A stretch of 64,000 bases of DNA from Acanthamoeba sp. SK_2022b (taxonomy: Eukaryota > Discosea > Longamoebia > Acanthamoebidae): the NCBI GenBank assembly GCA_027943245.1, contig JANDJZ010000020.1:1-64000 (forward strand), written 5' to 3'. The first letter of the stretch is position 1. The number at the start of each line of letters is the position of its first letter. This document shows positions 1 through 10,520 of the stretch, in pieces. The translations under genes were made by a program, and so were the position numbers. Under the pieces are notes generated by a model. That model was not told the origin of the DNA, did not search any database, and worked only from the letters and a program-made list of their open reading frames with translations.

Positions 1-19
1 GGCCCGTTTGGGCGCAATC

Positions 20-478
20 TTACCAGGCCTTCTTGAAGCCCTTGCCAATCTCCTTGCCACCCTTCTTGAAGCCCTTGCCAATCTTCTTGCCGCCCTTCTT
101 GAAGCCCTTGACGATTCCGCGATCACCATCCGCGCCATAATCCCCTTCGCCGCCGCAAGCTACCTCGTGGGGCTGGTACGAACCGCCGAAGCCGGGGTCG
201 CCCATTGCGGGGGGCGGGGGACCCATGTAGCCCCCACCGTAGCCTCCATCTCGCATGTCGTGGTATGGAGGCGCGCCGTAGCCCATTGCGGGGGGCGGGG
301 GACCCATGTAGCCCCCACCGTAGCCTCCATCCATCGGTGGAGGCATCCCATAAGGTTGCTGAGGGGAGTAAGCGGGGGCACCATAGCCCCCACCGCAGAC
401 AGGGGGCTGCGGCGGGTAGCCGCCACCCGAGGCGTAGGGATCAGCGAGAGGGTAAGCCCCGCCGGGAGGCCCTGCCAT
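20..478 (-). CDS. Gly/Pro/Tyr-rich protein with cationic KGFKKGG repeats
   Basis: I do not recognise the family. The open frame from an ATG at 478 encodes about 152 residues. The N-terminal two thirds is low complexity, rich in G, Y and P, with two near-identical copies of GGYGGGYMGPPPPAMG. The last ~30 residues are three cationic repeats of the type KGFKKGGK(K/E)IG, ending in FKKAW and a TAA stop. Such GYP-rich stretches are known in annexin N-termini and condensate-forming proteins, and the Lys/Phe/Gly tail would suit binding to membranes or nucleic acid; both are inference. Just upstream, sense-strand GTAAGATTC...CCTCACAG at about 565-535 looks like a good intron, and the frame stays open back to its acceptor. 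A 5' exon, coding or untranslated, is therefore likely, but the ATG I tested upstream is out of frame after splicing. Confidence 0.6.
   Translation of the reverse strand: MAGPPGGAYPLADPYASGGGYPPQPPVCGGGYGAPAYSPQQPYGMPPPMDGGYGGGYMGPPPPAMGYGAPPYHDMRDGGYGGGYMGPPPPAMGDPGFGGSYQPHEVACGGEGDYGADGDRGIVKGFKKGGKKIGKGFKKGGKEIGKGFKKAW
27..115 (-). repeat. Tandem ~36-bp coding repeat (KGFKKGG units)
   Basis: Three imperfect head-to-tail units begin with cttcttgaagcccttg on the plus strand. They encode the cationic C-terminal repeats of the gene at 20-478. Third-position differences between units show the repeat has been kept at protein level. Confidence 0.7.
199..331 (-). repeat. Direct ~54-bp duplication inside the GYP-rich protein
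   Basis: Two almost identical copies lie at about 199-251 and 279-331, each containing cccatgtagcccccaccgta. They encode the repeated segment GGYGGGYMGPPPPAMG. The near identity, including silent positions, suggests a recent duplication or gene conversion. Confidence 0.75.
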
Positions 479-2884
479 GGGATACCCCGACCCATAAGGA
501 TCATACGTCGGATAGGGGCCAGATATGTCGTCTACTGTGAGGGAACGAACACTAGAATCTTACGCGCTCTCCCCGTAGAGCGCAATTCTTCGCCTTTCTC
601 GTTTCTCTGTTCGCCGAGCGGTGGCCATAGGGGCAGGGTTAATTCGGTTAACCGGTGCGAACTGGTTGCTAGAATGACAAGAATCTCCACGAACAAAAAC
701 GTAGCTGGCTTTGGGGAGCTGGACCAACATGCACATTGATGCTGACTGGCTCCCAGTCGCTAGTCTATCTTTGGCTATGTGTTGGATTTGACATACCTTT
801 ATTTATTGACCAAAGTATAAGTATCTTTGCAAAATGGGAGAAACCTAAGCTAAATCTTGGCAAACTTAGGGTTCATTGCAAGACACTGACTCATTTCCAA
901 GTGAGATTTCAAGTGTAATCTCCAAAGAAAAGTGCAAAAGGGCTGCAAGGTGCATGTGAAAGTCCAGTTGAATGAAACAATGTACATAACACAAAAAATG
1001 ATGCAGGCAATCTGAAGGAAGTGAAGGCTGCTGAAGTGGATTTACCAAGTAGGGGAGAAGTTGATGGTGGGCTTTTGAGGAGTGCCCCTGGCAGATGGCG
1101 TGGAGGGTGGTGAGTATGTGGTAAGGATGGATGGGTCAAGCTCATCATAGAAGGAGATGAGCTCCCAAGGCCAGTAGCATCCATGCTGTGTGTGAGGAAG
1201 TGCATGGCTTAGGTGGTGTAGTCTTTGCCAGGATACTGTTTGGAGCTTGGCAGGTGCAGGACAGGAGACTCAAGGGATGGCAATGTGGCTGCACCTACAG
1301 CATGATGTTGCCTCACCAACTTCTACTGGTACCTTCTGCCCTTCACCTGCCAAGCTCAAAACTGGTTCAAGTATCCTGGCAGGACAATCACCACATCCCT
1401 TGATGCACTCTCTGACAACAAAATTCCATCCCTCCTTCTACCTCTAGCTCCTCACCAACATCAGCTCCCCCCCAATACCCAACTCCTACCTGCACATCCA
1501 GTAGGTGCTGGGAAGGGTGAAGAAGAAGTGGGACCAGAGAAAGAGATTTTCCAGATGGTCTTGAAAGGGCAGGAAAGTAGAGACCCGATTTTTGGTGTGT
1601 GATCATGCCAATTCTTCCAGTGGTGGAGCACTGCCAGCTTGTGCTTCACATCCATGCAAGTGCAACACCTGCGCCAGCAACTTTTATTACAGGCCAAGTA
1701 TGCTGCTGCAGTTGCTTCTTATCATGCCCATAAAACCTTTCACCTCAACCTTGCTTGTTCTGAACGTCTCTCCTACAGACACAGGGCTGACATTGCATGC
1801 CCTTGTCCCAGTCAGTTCATCTTTGACTATTCCAACCCCTACCTCTAGCCACTCACCATCCCCTCCCCAAGACATTATCCACAGATACACCCTCTGTTTG
1901 GGTGGCCTCATTGACCAAGCCTCTGGAAAGCACCTCTATCAACACCCTCAGCATTCATGGCCCAAGTACTCCAACTTCATCACCAACACCCTCTTTACCC
2001 ACTTGTGTATTGCACCACATCTCTGGCCACTCAGAACCCCAGTCTTCCACAGCAGTGTCATTCGCTTTACCTGATAAAACTGAAAGACTAATTGAACAAT
2101 CTTGTTGCTGGTTCCCTCTGAAGTTTCCCTCAGGATAGCTGGGACTTGTCTCTTGGTCAGAGGGAACCAGCAACTAGATTGTTCAATTAGTCTTTCGCCC
2201 CTATAGGCAACTCAGATGAACAATTTGCACGTCAGGAATGGTGATTCATGACAAGGCTTTCCACACATCTGGTGAATGGTCAGAAGCCTAGCAGCTGCTC
2301 AGTCCCAGTGGTGAAGGTGATACAATGAAGGAGTTGTATATATTAGCAAAAGCGTCACAGTTTTGTGCACCTGCATTGAGCATTGGTGGGACAAGTGGTG
2401 TGTTGGTTGGCATTACAATCACCACCCAATCCACCTCCCACAACGCATGTTAATGTGGCTTTGAATTCAACCCTGCAACATTGTTTAGAAAAAAGTAACA
2501 ATGTAACTTTTTAATTACATGAAGGCACATGCGGGTGGGAGGGAGGAGCAGGAAGAGCGTACTCTGTCTGTTAGAGTCTGGTCCAGAGGCCAAGGAGGTC
2601 GAATTACTGGGAATGATTACACAAACACTCACTCACACAAACACCAGCCATTTTCATCCTTGTTCCAAATTCCCAAAAGAGCTGTTTGCAGTTCCTTCGC
2701 GGCACAACACCAGTTTCCTCTTGTACTCCTACATCCACACCATCTACAACCCCATCGTAGGTATCTCCTCCCCGTCGCCAAGCTGACCATCAGTGTCCCG
2801 CAGATGCTGTAAGCGCACTTTTACACCTGTAGCATTGCTTTAACTCTGGTGTAGAGAAGTTGGGTTTATTGTGCAAGTTGGTGA
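479..2884. other. Low-GC intergenic island without a supportable gene
   Basis: After the presumed 5' end of the first gene (to about 660) the base composition drops well below that of neighbouring genes. Open frames here are short, overlap in several frames and show no domain. Phrases near 1650-1910 (for example FDYSNP followed in another frame by PLTIPSP) faintly recall transposon-derived proteins, but not enough to annotate. The one clear structure is the inverted repeat at 2083-2195. Confidence 0.6.
2083..2195. repeat. 38-bp near-perfect inverted repeat with 37-bp spacer
   Basis: The left arm 2083-2120 begins aaagactaattgaacaatc. The right arm 2158-2195 is its reverse complement with one mismatch. 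The 113-bp unit could fold into a long hairpin. It resembles a foldback/MITE-like element or the joined ends of one. No flanking target duplication was verified. Confidence 0.75.
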
Positions 2885-4028
2885 TCATGAAGTATCTGAG
2901 TCAGGCCGTCGTTCCTGAGGCATGGCCGCTGGGGCACCTCCTTTCCGAGATACAACGAAGTCACTCTCCTTCCAATCCATAGCGATAATTGGTGTAGCCA
3001 TCCCTGGTTGCGGTTGGTGATGCTTCAGCCGTTCGAGAAAGTCATCCTTCTTCTCAAGAGCCTTGTCAACGCTACGAAGGAAGGCGGCGTAGAGTGACTT
3101 CCTCCGAGCCAAGTGCTTCCATTCCTCGTCATCGATGCGACCACGGCAGTCCTCAAGGTAGTCGACGAGCAGGGGATGCGGTCGGGACATGTTGAACGGG
3201 CCAACGAAGAGGTCGAGATTGTCCTGCACGTTCTGCTCCTCGCCCCGTTCCACGCTGAAGACGGAATAGAAGCGACCGTACTCCTTGACTATTTCCTCGT
3301 CGGCGATGCGCCACTTCTTGCTAAAGTAGAGGTACGGTCGCAGCATGCCAGAGCTGAGGGCGGGGCAAAACACCAGCCGACGGCATGCCAGCACCTGCGC
3401 CTGGTCACGCTGCAGGATATCTATGATCTGGTTCTCCCCGAAGCCTGCCATTACCGCTTGCTGAACCTGTTGGCGGTGCGCGGCCAACGCCACGCACAGG
3501 CAAAAAGGGAAGAAAAACAGATTAACAAACATAACACAATTCATTAGAATCTTGCAGAATGGGTGGGAAGTGCGGTATGCGCACCTGTCCTGGCTGGAAG
3601 CAACTGAGCCCATTGCCGGTGATCCACTGAGGACGGCCATTCCATACGTGCCGCAAGGTGTACATGACCTTGCTGGCCAGGGCAGGGTTCTTCTCTACGC
3701 CTACTAGGCCCGTGACGCCCAACTCGTCCAACTCGGCCAGCAAGTAGCCGTTGCCATAGCCAATGTCTGCTATCACGCCTGGGTGCCGCAGATCAAGCAT
3801 CCTTAAGCAAGCCGATAATCGCGCCCCTAGTCGCAGATGGCGCCGAGATCCAATTGTCCCTGCAGATGCGAACGGGGAGAACAGGGGCGTAGATAGGTTG
3901 GCATAGGACGGTCCGCTGACCCTGCGGAACGGAAGCGGCGGCCGCCAGGTCGTCCATCTGCAAGATGCTGCTGCAGATGTGGTTTGCCTCATGTTGCGCG
4001 ATCTTAAGTTTGAGAAGCGTCTGTTCAT
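2885..4028 (-). CDS. TrmK-type tRNA (adenine22-N1)-methyltransferase, probably organellar
   Basis: Two exons, 4028..3585 and 3466..2885, join in phase 0 (donor CAG|GTGCGC, acceptor CAACAG|GTT) and give about 341 residues. The core matches the TrmK/COG2384 family, which uses SAM to methylate N1 of A22 in bacterial tRNAs. Visible landmarks are RLGARLSACLR, motif I DIGYGNGYLLAEL, an acidic residue in VGVEKNP, NGL in the place of the usual GDGL, AGFGENQIIDIL for the usual AGMGG loop, and the lid-like SGMLRPYL...W.I..EEIVKEYGRFY. VGP and a charged helical C-terminus follow, as in the family. The first ~60 residues (MNRRFSNLRSRNMRQTTSAA onward) are rich in Arg/Ser/Thr with no Asp/Glu, like a mitochondrial presequence. 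The family is typical of bacteria, so an organellar tRNA substrate or a lateral origin is inferred. The start lies 41 bp after the stop of the TBC1D23 gene. Confidence 0.85.
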
Positions 4029-4069
4029 TTTCCCTCGTTTTTTGCACACAATTTCATCACACAGCAGGT

Positions 4070-7000
4070 TCAGGGTGAAGATGACGCCGCCTGTCTGCTC
4101 ACAAATGCGTCGACCGCACGCGTGACCGTGGCGATGCACTCGGTTGGTCGTTCCACCACGTATTGGGCAGAGATGACCTGCTGCTGAGGCTCGACCGGTT
4201 CCGGCTCTGTCGGCAGCGTGTGTGCCGCCGAGGCTTCGCCTGCCTCTCCTTCACTGGTTCTCAGGCCTTCGGTTTCCACTGACCCAGCTGTTGCGGGCGC
4301 TGAGGTGGCCGGGGCATCTGCCGGAGCAGCTCCCTCTCCGCTCTCTGGCGAGTAGAGGAAGGTGAGGAGCTTGGGGGTCCTCTTCTTGAAGGTGATCTTC
4401 ACAATGTTCTCTAGCGAGTGCACTCGCTCCACGGCCACCAAGAACCGCTTCTCGTCGTTCACCTTCAGCTCCAGCAGTTCGTCGCCCGTCACCACCAAAT
4501 ACCTGCCGTCTTAAGTCTGAGATGCGGAAAGCTCACGTCTGTGCGCAAGCACCAGGAGGAGCGCACCATGGGTGGAGGCTCGAGTCGATAACCTTCTTGC
4601 AGGCGAAGAAGGACCACGCTTGGTGGGACTCCACATACTGATCCAAACGCACGTATTCTCCGAGCTTGTGCTGCGGCCGCTTGCTGCGCCCTGTCGTCGG
4701 AGAGGAAAGTGCCGGCGGTCACTCGCAGTCGACAGCGAGGGAGTACGGGCCCAATGCAAGCGTACCTGAGGCCCACAAGACCGGGAGAGAGTTGAGAGAT
4801 TGCCACAGTCCCGGCTTGCGCGGCTCAGTGGGCGCCTTCTGTGTCTGACTGCTTTCCTGGGCCGTGGGCGTGCTCTGTCCGTCCGCAGGTGCAGCAGAAG
4901 GCGGGCTTGCGTCGGCGGACTGACCATCAGTGGGCTTAGCGACGGTCTCCTTAGCACGCCCCCACGCCGCGAACAGGCCGCTTCCCCACCGCGACGTCGG
5001 CTGCTCGGATACGGCAGCCTTCTTCTCGTCGCTGGAGGTCTGGGCAGTGGCATCGTCGGTTTCTGCCGGCTCGCTCGACGGTGCTGACACGTCTGTCTGC
5101 CCTTGGCCCTCTTGATCGTTGCTTTGCGGCTGGGCCTCGTCGGCATCGTCGTCTTTAACGTCATCTACATCATCGCCCACAGGATGCACCTGCTGCTCGT
5201 CGTCTTCGTCATCGTCGATGGTGAACAGGCGCGGTGATGTGGAGATCTTGTCTTCCGGCGGCGTGCCCTGGGCAGCCGCGGCCTGAGGAGGCACGTTGGC
5301 GGGCACGCCGGCGGAAGCAGGCGTCGCGGTGGCGGTCCTTCCGCCGAGCGAGAACGGAATCGTGGGCATGCGGGTAACGCGCGAGAAGCCCGAAGCGAAT
5401 GTGGAGACCAGCGATGTGGGCAGCGAGATCCCGGCAGCTCGGGACGACGAGGTCACCGGTGCCGCTGCGGCTGCAGAAGGTGCTGGAGTCGACGCCGCCG
5501 CAGTGGAAGCAGCGGGCGTCAGCAACTGTTCCCGCACCGGTGAAGGTGGCGACTCGGTTGACGCCAGTGGGGGAGAGGAGGAAAGCTGCGACGTGCCCGA
5601 GGCACCAGAGGAGGAGGAGGAGGGCGGAGACGAGGAGAAGGAGTAGGCCGTGCGGTCCTGATACTTAGGTCCAGCAGAGGACCCGGCAAGGAAGGATGAG
5701 AAGAAGGACGAAGCTGCCGGCAGCGCCGATGAGGAAGAGCGGATCGGTGTGTTCGAAGCGTGTTGGCAGACAAGGCACCTGGAACCATCGTGGTCCATTA
5801 TCTCCGTGTATCCCTGGCTGGGGGTTTCGGCAGACGAAACGAGGAACGTGTGGAGCGCTTCGTAGCCCCCATGCACCACGCTGATGTGATTAAATCCTGT
5901 GGAGATCGTAAAAGGGACGGCGCGATGGTGCGTGAGGTGGGCATTCGTGTTCTTGGCAAGTGGAGGCCAAAGTCACCAGTGAAGGGCGAATATGGGGGGC
6001 GAGTACCCTTCTGCAGGAACTGCAGGACGATGAGCTCAAGGAACGTATCGGCGTGCGCAGCGCCCATGAAGGCAAAGTGCATCGAATCGCTCTTGAGCTG
6101 AGCGAATCCGTCCAGCAACTGCTTGAACTCCTCCGGTCGCTCGAGCAACTGTAAGGAGATGAGAGAAGAGAGAGAGAGAGAGAGACCGTGGTGAACTTCC
6201 GGAGTACCGCTTAAAGAAAGGCAAGGGCTTCTCGTGTGCGGAGCGCACCAATCGGGAGGGCAGGTGGAAGGCGGTGGGGAGGTGGCCACTCCGAAATTCA
6301 TCGTCGGTGCGCACGTCGAGCAGAAGGAACTTGAGGCCCTTGCCGGAGGCCGCCTCCGCCATCTCGAGCGCCGACAGCTGCAGGCAGGTGGGCGTCGACA
6401 GAGCCGGGTCGGCCGTATACAGGCATTGCTTCACCCACGCACTCCACTCCTGTGTCGAGCGTGGCGTCACATGTGCGTGAGCTAGACTGTGAAGCAAGCA
6501 GCCGGTTTGATGTGGCCTAGAGCTGAGCACCTGTGTTTGGAACGTGGCCGCATAGAGCTGCTGCCTAAAGGCGCATGGCGTGCGTTGCTCGAACGTGAGC
6601 GCCTGCGATCCAAAATCGGGTAAGGAAGACGGTCGGGTGTGTTTGTGTCTTTGCACAACGCTCGCTTAGGAGGTATGCGTGCCAGGCTTATGAGCCGGTG
6701 AATCTCCTCCTGCGACGCATTGGGAACTCGCGCAAGCTCCGAGAGTATGGCCTGCTGGCTATTAGAAGCGAGAATGGCCGACCTGTGACGATGTGAACAC
6801 GGGGAGAAGGTTGGCCCTGCGCGCGTGGAACGAGATCACTTGGCCAAATGTCTGCGTACTTCTTGCTGAGCAGGAAGGCCAGGCCAAAGTAGTAGGGGAA
6901 GAACGGGTCGCCGTGCGCGAGGAAGAAGTCCCACAGCGTATAGACCCCATCCATATCATAAATACACGTGAACAGCGAAGCGAACTGTTTTTCGGTTTGT

Positions 7001-8767
7001 TTCACGAAGATCGACACCAACGAGACAAGGCCACGGATCAGGACTCGCAACACTGGAGGGGTAGCGAAGGGGGAGAAGGTGCAGGAGGGAGGGGAAGGCG
7101 ACGAACCCAGGGGGAGGAAAAGTGGAAATGGGAGAGGTGGTTTTGATCGAGGAAGAGGCCCAGCGGTTGGTCGTGGTACAGCACCAGCAAGCGGAACAAT
7201 TGATTGATACAACTGACCACGACCACGCATACAGCGGATGAGCGAGGTGTTTGTGCGTATACGTGTGTCGTTTTCACTGCGTAATGCAGCGATGTGCGCG
7301 AGAATGGGATGGCTGCGTACGTATGAACAGAGGGGTCTTGAACAAAGACGAGTGGGACGTGCTTGGAAACGAACGTGTCGAAACAATTGAACGCCACATC
7401 CAGCGGATAATTGAGCATCAGAAACTGTGCGAGCAGCTCGTTCAAGTACAACCCTGTACACGATAGCGGTAACCAACCCGTGAACCTCGTGCACTGCTGT
7501 GTACGAGCGTTGGTCAACGCGACCACGCGATGGAAGGGGAGGATCACCTTCCCGGTACTTGACGTAACGGCGCTTGCAGTAGAACCGAAGGACTCGGGCC
7601 AGCCGCTGCGCGACGCCCTCATCCCTGAACTCTGGGTGTGTATTGTTCACAGAAATGTGAGCCTGGCGTGAGCAGCCCTCGGTTGGCTCTGCGCTGAGGC
7701 GCATACCGGGAAGCTCGGGGCGAGTATCGCGACAGGCCTGCCCGAGCCTCTCCTCTTCCGGCGTCAGCGGAGCGGCCAGGAGCTCCTCCCATCCGGCCAT
7801 CGAATCGCCCGGCTTCCTATCGGCGCCCAACAGCGACTGACCACCACAAAAAACCACAGCGAGTGGGCCTCACTCAGACAGACGAGCGGCGCCAGCGGTG
7901 GGCGTGGTGGCGGGGCACCTTCCACAGCGCGGGCCGCAAGGATTCGGGGATGACGTGCTTGCGGCCAAATTGCCGCAGCTGGTCAGTGTCGGGTGAGGGC
8001 TTGTCTAGCTCCTCCGCAAGCTCGAGCGCCGTCTCTTGGCTCATCTCTTGGCCGTGCAGGTAGGATTGCTCCGGTACCGAGGCGAATCGTTTCCCGTGGC
8101 CATCGCCGCCGTCGGTAGCTGATTCCGCGTCGTCACACTCTTCGCGCTTGGCGAGCTCCCTCAGCTTGAGCTCGTTGAGGCTCTCCAGGTATCGGCCTTC
8201 GATGGTGTCGGTGATCTCTTTGATCAGGGAGTGGTCTGACGTCAAATCGCTGGCCTCAGCTTCATCTCCACCGCCTTCGCCCGCTTGACCTGTGCCACTG
8301 CCGCCGGCTTGGTCCAGCTGCGTGTCGTTGGTGTTGGGGTGGTCTTCATTGCGTCCCGCAACGTGCGTGCCCTCGTCTTCTTCGCATAGCACAAACGTGA
8401 GGGTGTCGCTGCTGCGCTCACCTGCCGCGAAAGGGAGGGCTGCGCCAGGCGTCGAGTGCGAGAGAGGAGCTTGCAGGGGTGGAGATGCGGAAGCTTCACA
8501 CAAAGGTGAAGACACTGGTGAGGCGCGTGTGTTGAGGGAGGATTCGGGCGGTGCCTTTTTGCTGCCCATCTCCTCCTCCATGATTTTCTGCAGATCTACT
8601 TCGCCAAAGCCGAAATCGAGCTCGATGCTGTCCATAGGAAGGGCATCTATGTCTGTGATCGCATTACTGTCGAGTGACTCGAAAAGGGGCTCATTGAGGA
8701 TGTCTACAAGCTGGCTGGATAGATCAAAGTCGCCTAAAGACTGAGAAGGCGACCCTCTGTCGCCCAT
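4070..8767 (-). CDS. TBC1D23: TBC1D23 homologue (TBC, rhodanese and C-terminal PH-like domains)
   Basis: In animals TBC1D23 is a catalytically inactive TBC protein that bridges golgins and the FAM21/WASH side in endosome-to-Golgi traffic. The order here is the same. Exon 1 (8767..7919) has a long acidic N-terminus ending IPESLRPALWK. TBC segments follow: FYCKRRYVKY (about 7590), LNELLAQFLMLNYPLDVAFN (about 7450-7390), LFRLLVLYHDQPLGLFLDQ (about 7190-7140) and DMDGVYTLWDFFLAHGDPFF (about 6950-6890). A rhodanese-like segment FLLLDVRTDDEFRSGHLPT lies near 6330, with no Cys in the usual active-loop position. HISVVHGGYEALH and CLVC lie near 5880-5770. A ~330-residue low-complexity acidic linker (5760-4850) then leads to the PH-like end: FFACKKV, LVVTGDELLELKVNDEKRF, IVKITFKKRTPKLLTF. 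The exon 2 to 3 junction (7707/7631) is in phase. The exons around 7500-7550 I could not resolve. No TBC Arg-finger motif is visible, as expected for this member. Confidence 0.9.
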
Positions 8768-8948
8768 GTTGGGCTGGGCAGCGTTCTTTTGTGAGATTTA
8801 CAATGGCGTTTCTCAAATTCTGAGACCTGGCTCTGCCACAGAAGCCAAGACTGCTAAATATCTCAAACATTTCACGTTTTCTTCTCTTGGTCACATTTTT
8901 TGTTTTTGTTTCCTTCACGCGAAAAAACAAACGCCTCGATCAAGCAAG
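8768..8948. promoter_or_regulatory. Shared 5' region between TBC1D23 and the complex I-like gene
   Basis: The two start codons diverge across 181 bp. The side next to the plus-strand gene is T-rich with ttttcttctcttgg and tttttgtttttg runs, a pyrimidine-rich initiation context. No TATA box is evident. It must hold both promoters unless one gene has a distant 5' exon. Confidence 0.45.
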
Positions 8949-9212
8949 ATGAACGGCAACAACAAGTTCTACGTTCCGCGAGGCCCGAGGGTTGAGTATG
9001 CCATCAAGGATCCGGCGATCGAGGAGTGGGCTTTCTACAGAGAGAACACTCACCGTTATTTCCGGATGAACCCGAAGGTCGCGAGGAGGGGAATCGTCTT
9101 TATGGTGCTCGTCCCCTTCATTACCTACAAGCTTACGAGGTGGAGCCAGATTCAGATGGACGAGCAAAACCCAAACAGCGAGCACGCTGTTCCCGGCAGG
9201 AGGTACCTTTAA
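8949..9212 (+). CDS. Probable NADH dehydrogenase complex I subunit, NDUFB4/B15-like
   Basis: A single exon encodes 87 residues. The order YAIKDPAIEEWAFYRENTHR, YFRMNPK, then a single hydrophobic stretch GIVFMVLVPFITY and a polar tail, parallels the NDUFB4 (B15) family: a Pro-x-x-x-x-W-x-x-x-R motif, an FR..PK motif and one transmembrane helix. NDUFB4 is an accessory subunit of the membrane arm of complex I in the inner mitochondrial membrane. There is no presequence, which is normal for B15. The similarity is by motif order in a short protein, so another small inner-membrane protein is possible. Confidence 0.5.
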   Translation: MNGNNKFYVPRGPRVEYAIKDPAIEEWAFYRENTHRYFRMNPKVARRGIVFMVLVPFITYKLTRWSQIQMDEQNPNSEHAVPGRRYL

Positions 9213-9693
9213 GGCCGGCCGCGATTCCCGAACCCCCTCTTGTAAAGGCAGGTTAAAATCATTTCAAATGCTTGCATGGTTAACATCAGCACTCTGCAAG
9301 AACCAACGGCTTTGGCTGTGCCACCTCGGTGCTAGTTGCAACGACTTGGTTGCTGGTAGTGAGGCAGACATGGGCGGTCTGAATGGCTTGAGACTGTTGG
9401 CGTGGTTTGGTACCAGTATGTGACTAGAGTGCATTCAAGTCAGTGTGGGTGACACCAGAGTTGGAGAGCAGCCCATAACCCCTTTTCAACCAGCAGCCAG
9501 CAAAATTTTGGTGGGGGATGACCAGTCTCTGGGAGGTAAAGAAGGTCTGGAGAAAGAAACACAGTGTTCAGATAAAGTAACAATGTCACACTGTGTTAAT
9601 GAACCACATTGGTTCTTCCACTCCAGCCCAAAGATGTACTTGACCCAATCACAAAACCACAAGAGAAGTGTTGACCCAATGCACAAATATAAG

Positions 9694-9909
9694 CTATGTC
9701 TTTCCTGTAGCATGTACAAAACAGGTAGGCTGACTCTTGTGTTTTGGCAATTTGATAGACTCCTTTAGAGTGCACTTTTGCCTTTCATGGGAGTGGCCAA
9801 CAAGCAACAAGCTGAGATAAACTTCTGGAAAAATGTCCAGTACCACCAGCAACCAGGACAGGAAGCCAATAAACACATCCATGTTTTCAGACCAACTGGG
9901 GAGGGACAA
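9694..9909 (-). pseudogene. Fragment of GHTHEDID-family (DUF7869-like) element protein
   Basis: The frame reads ENMDVFIGFLSWLLVVLDIFPEVYLSLLLVGHSHER. This matches the family pattern ENKN...(hydrophobic helix)...I..EV.(V/L).FL.VGHTHEDID, where the His/Asp-rich motif is normally invariant. Here it is already altered (GHSHER) and the frame stops soon after. The fragment is clearly related to the one at 13488-13769, at DNA level as well (shared gctgagataaacttct). Confidence 0.6.
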
Positions 9910-9989
9910 CAGGAAGGATCAGTGGTGAGAATGCAATGACATGGAATCCTTGGGCCACAGTGTAATGATCACTGCGTCCTCCAAATGAC

Positions 9990-10520
9990 TCAGTGAACCT
10001 GTTTCCCTAATGCATCCATGACATGGGAACATGCATGTGAGAGCCAGGCCTTGAATGACCAACATTCAAGCAGGAAAAGGGGCTCTGGCTTATGAATATC
10101 GTTGGAGTACCAAGTGTTGAGCCCTTGCACAAAGTCATCAATAGTAAACACACAAGGATTGTACTTCATGCCCACTACAAATGTGGAGAACATCTGATCA
10201 ATGTCCTCATGGGTGTGCCCCACTGGCAGAAAAGAGATGGTGATATTACAGAAGACTTGGTTATGCACTAGCCAGTGACTGTAAGCCAGCATGTACTTGT
10301 TCTTGTTCTCACAGCATTATTAAGCTGCAGATAAGGTTGTAGGCCGTATGCCTGCTGCTGGGCTTGCAAGGTGGCAAGTAAGGTGGTGGTGCAGCAAGGA
10401 TAGGGCAAAGTCTGGGCCACAGCCAAATGGTGAAAGAAATGCCAGCATCTCTTGAGGCCATGGTTGATGAAACCATGAATGCCAAGAGGTGCATTAACCA
10501 TAAACATGACATGTTGCATT
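9990..10520 (-). pseudogene. Best-preserved GHTHEDID-family element remnant, frame-broken
   Basis: Two overlapping minus-strand frames carry consecutive parts of one protein. The first (10520-10268) ends in LQPYLQLNNAVR, where the family has L.LQLDN..REN. The next frame (from 10292) continues MLAYSHWLVHNQVFCNITIS, then FLPVGHTHEDIDQMFSTF and VFTIDDFVQGLNTWY. One frameshift near 10270-10290 separates them, so it is a pseudogene. Proteins with this domain (Pfam DUF7869, from memory) are repetitive in many protist, oomycete and animal genomes and usually lie in mobile elements. A nuclease or transposase-like role has been guessed but is not established. Confidence 0.65.

Noticed and set aside
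1592..2074. A 160-codon plus-strand frame in the first low-GC island
   Set aside because: Composition is Ser/Thr/His/Leu-rich without domain or splice context, and three frames overlap with equal merit. The faint resemblance to element proteins is too weak.
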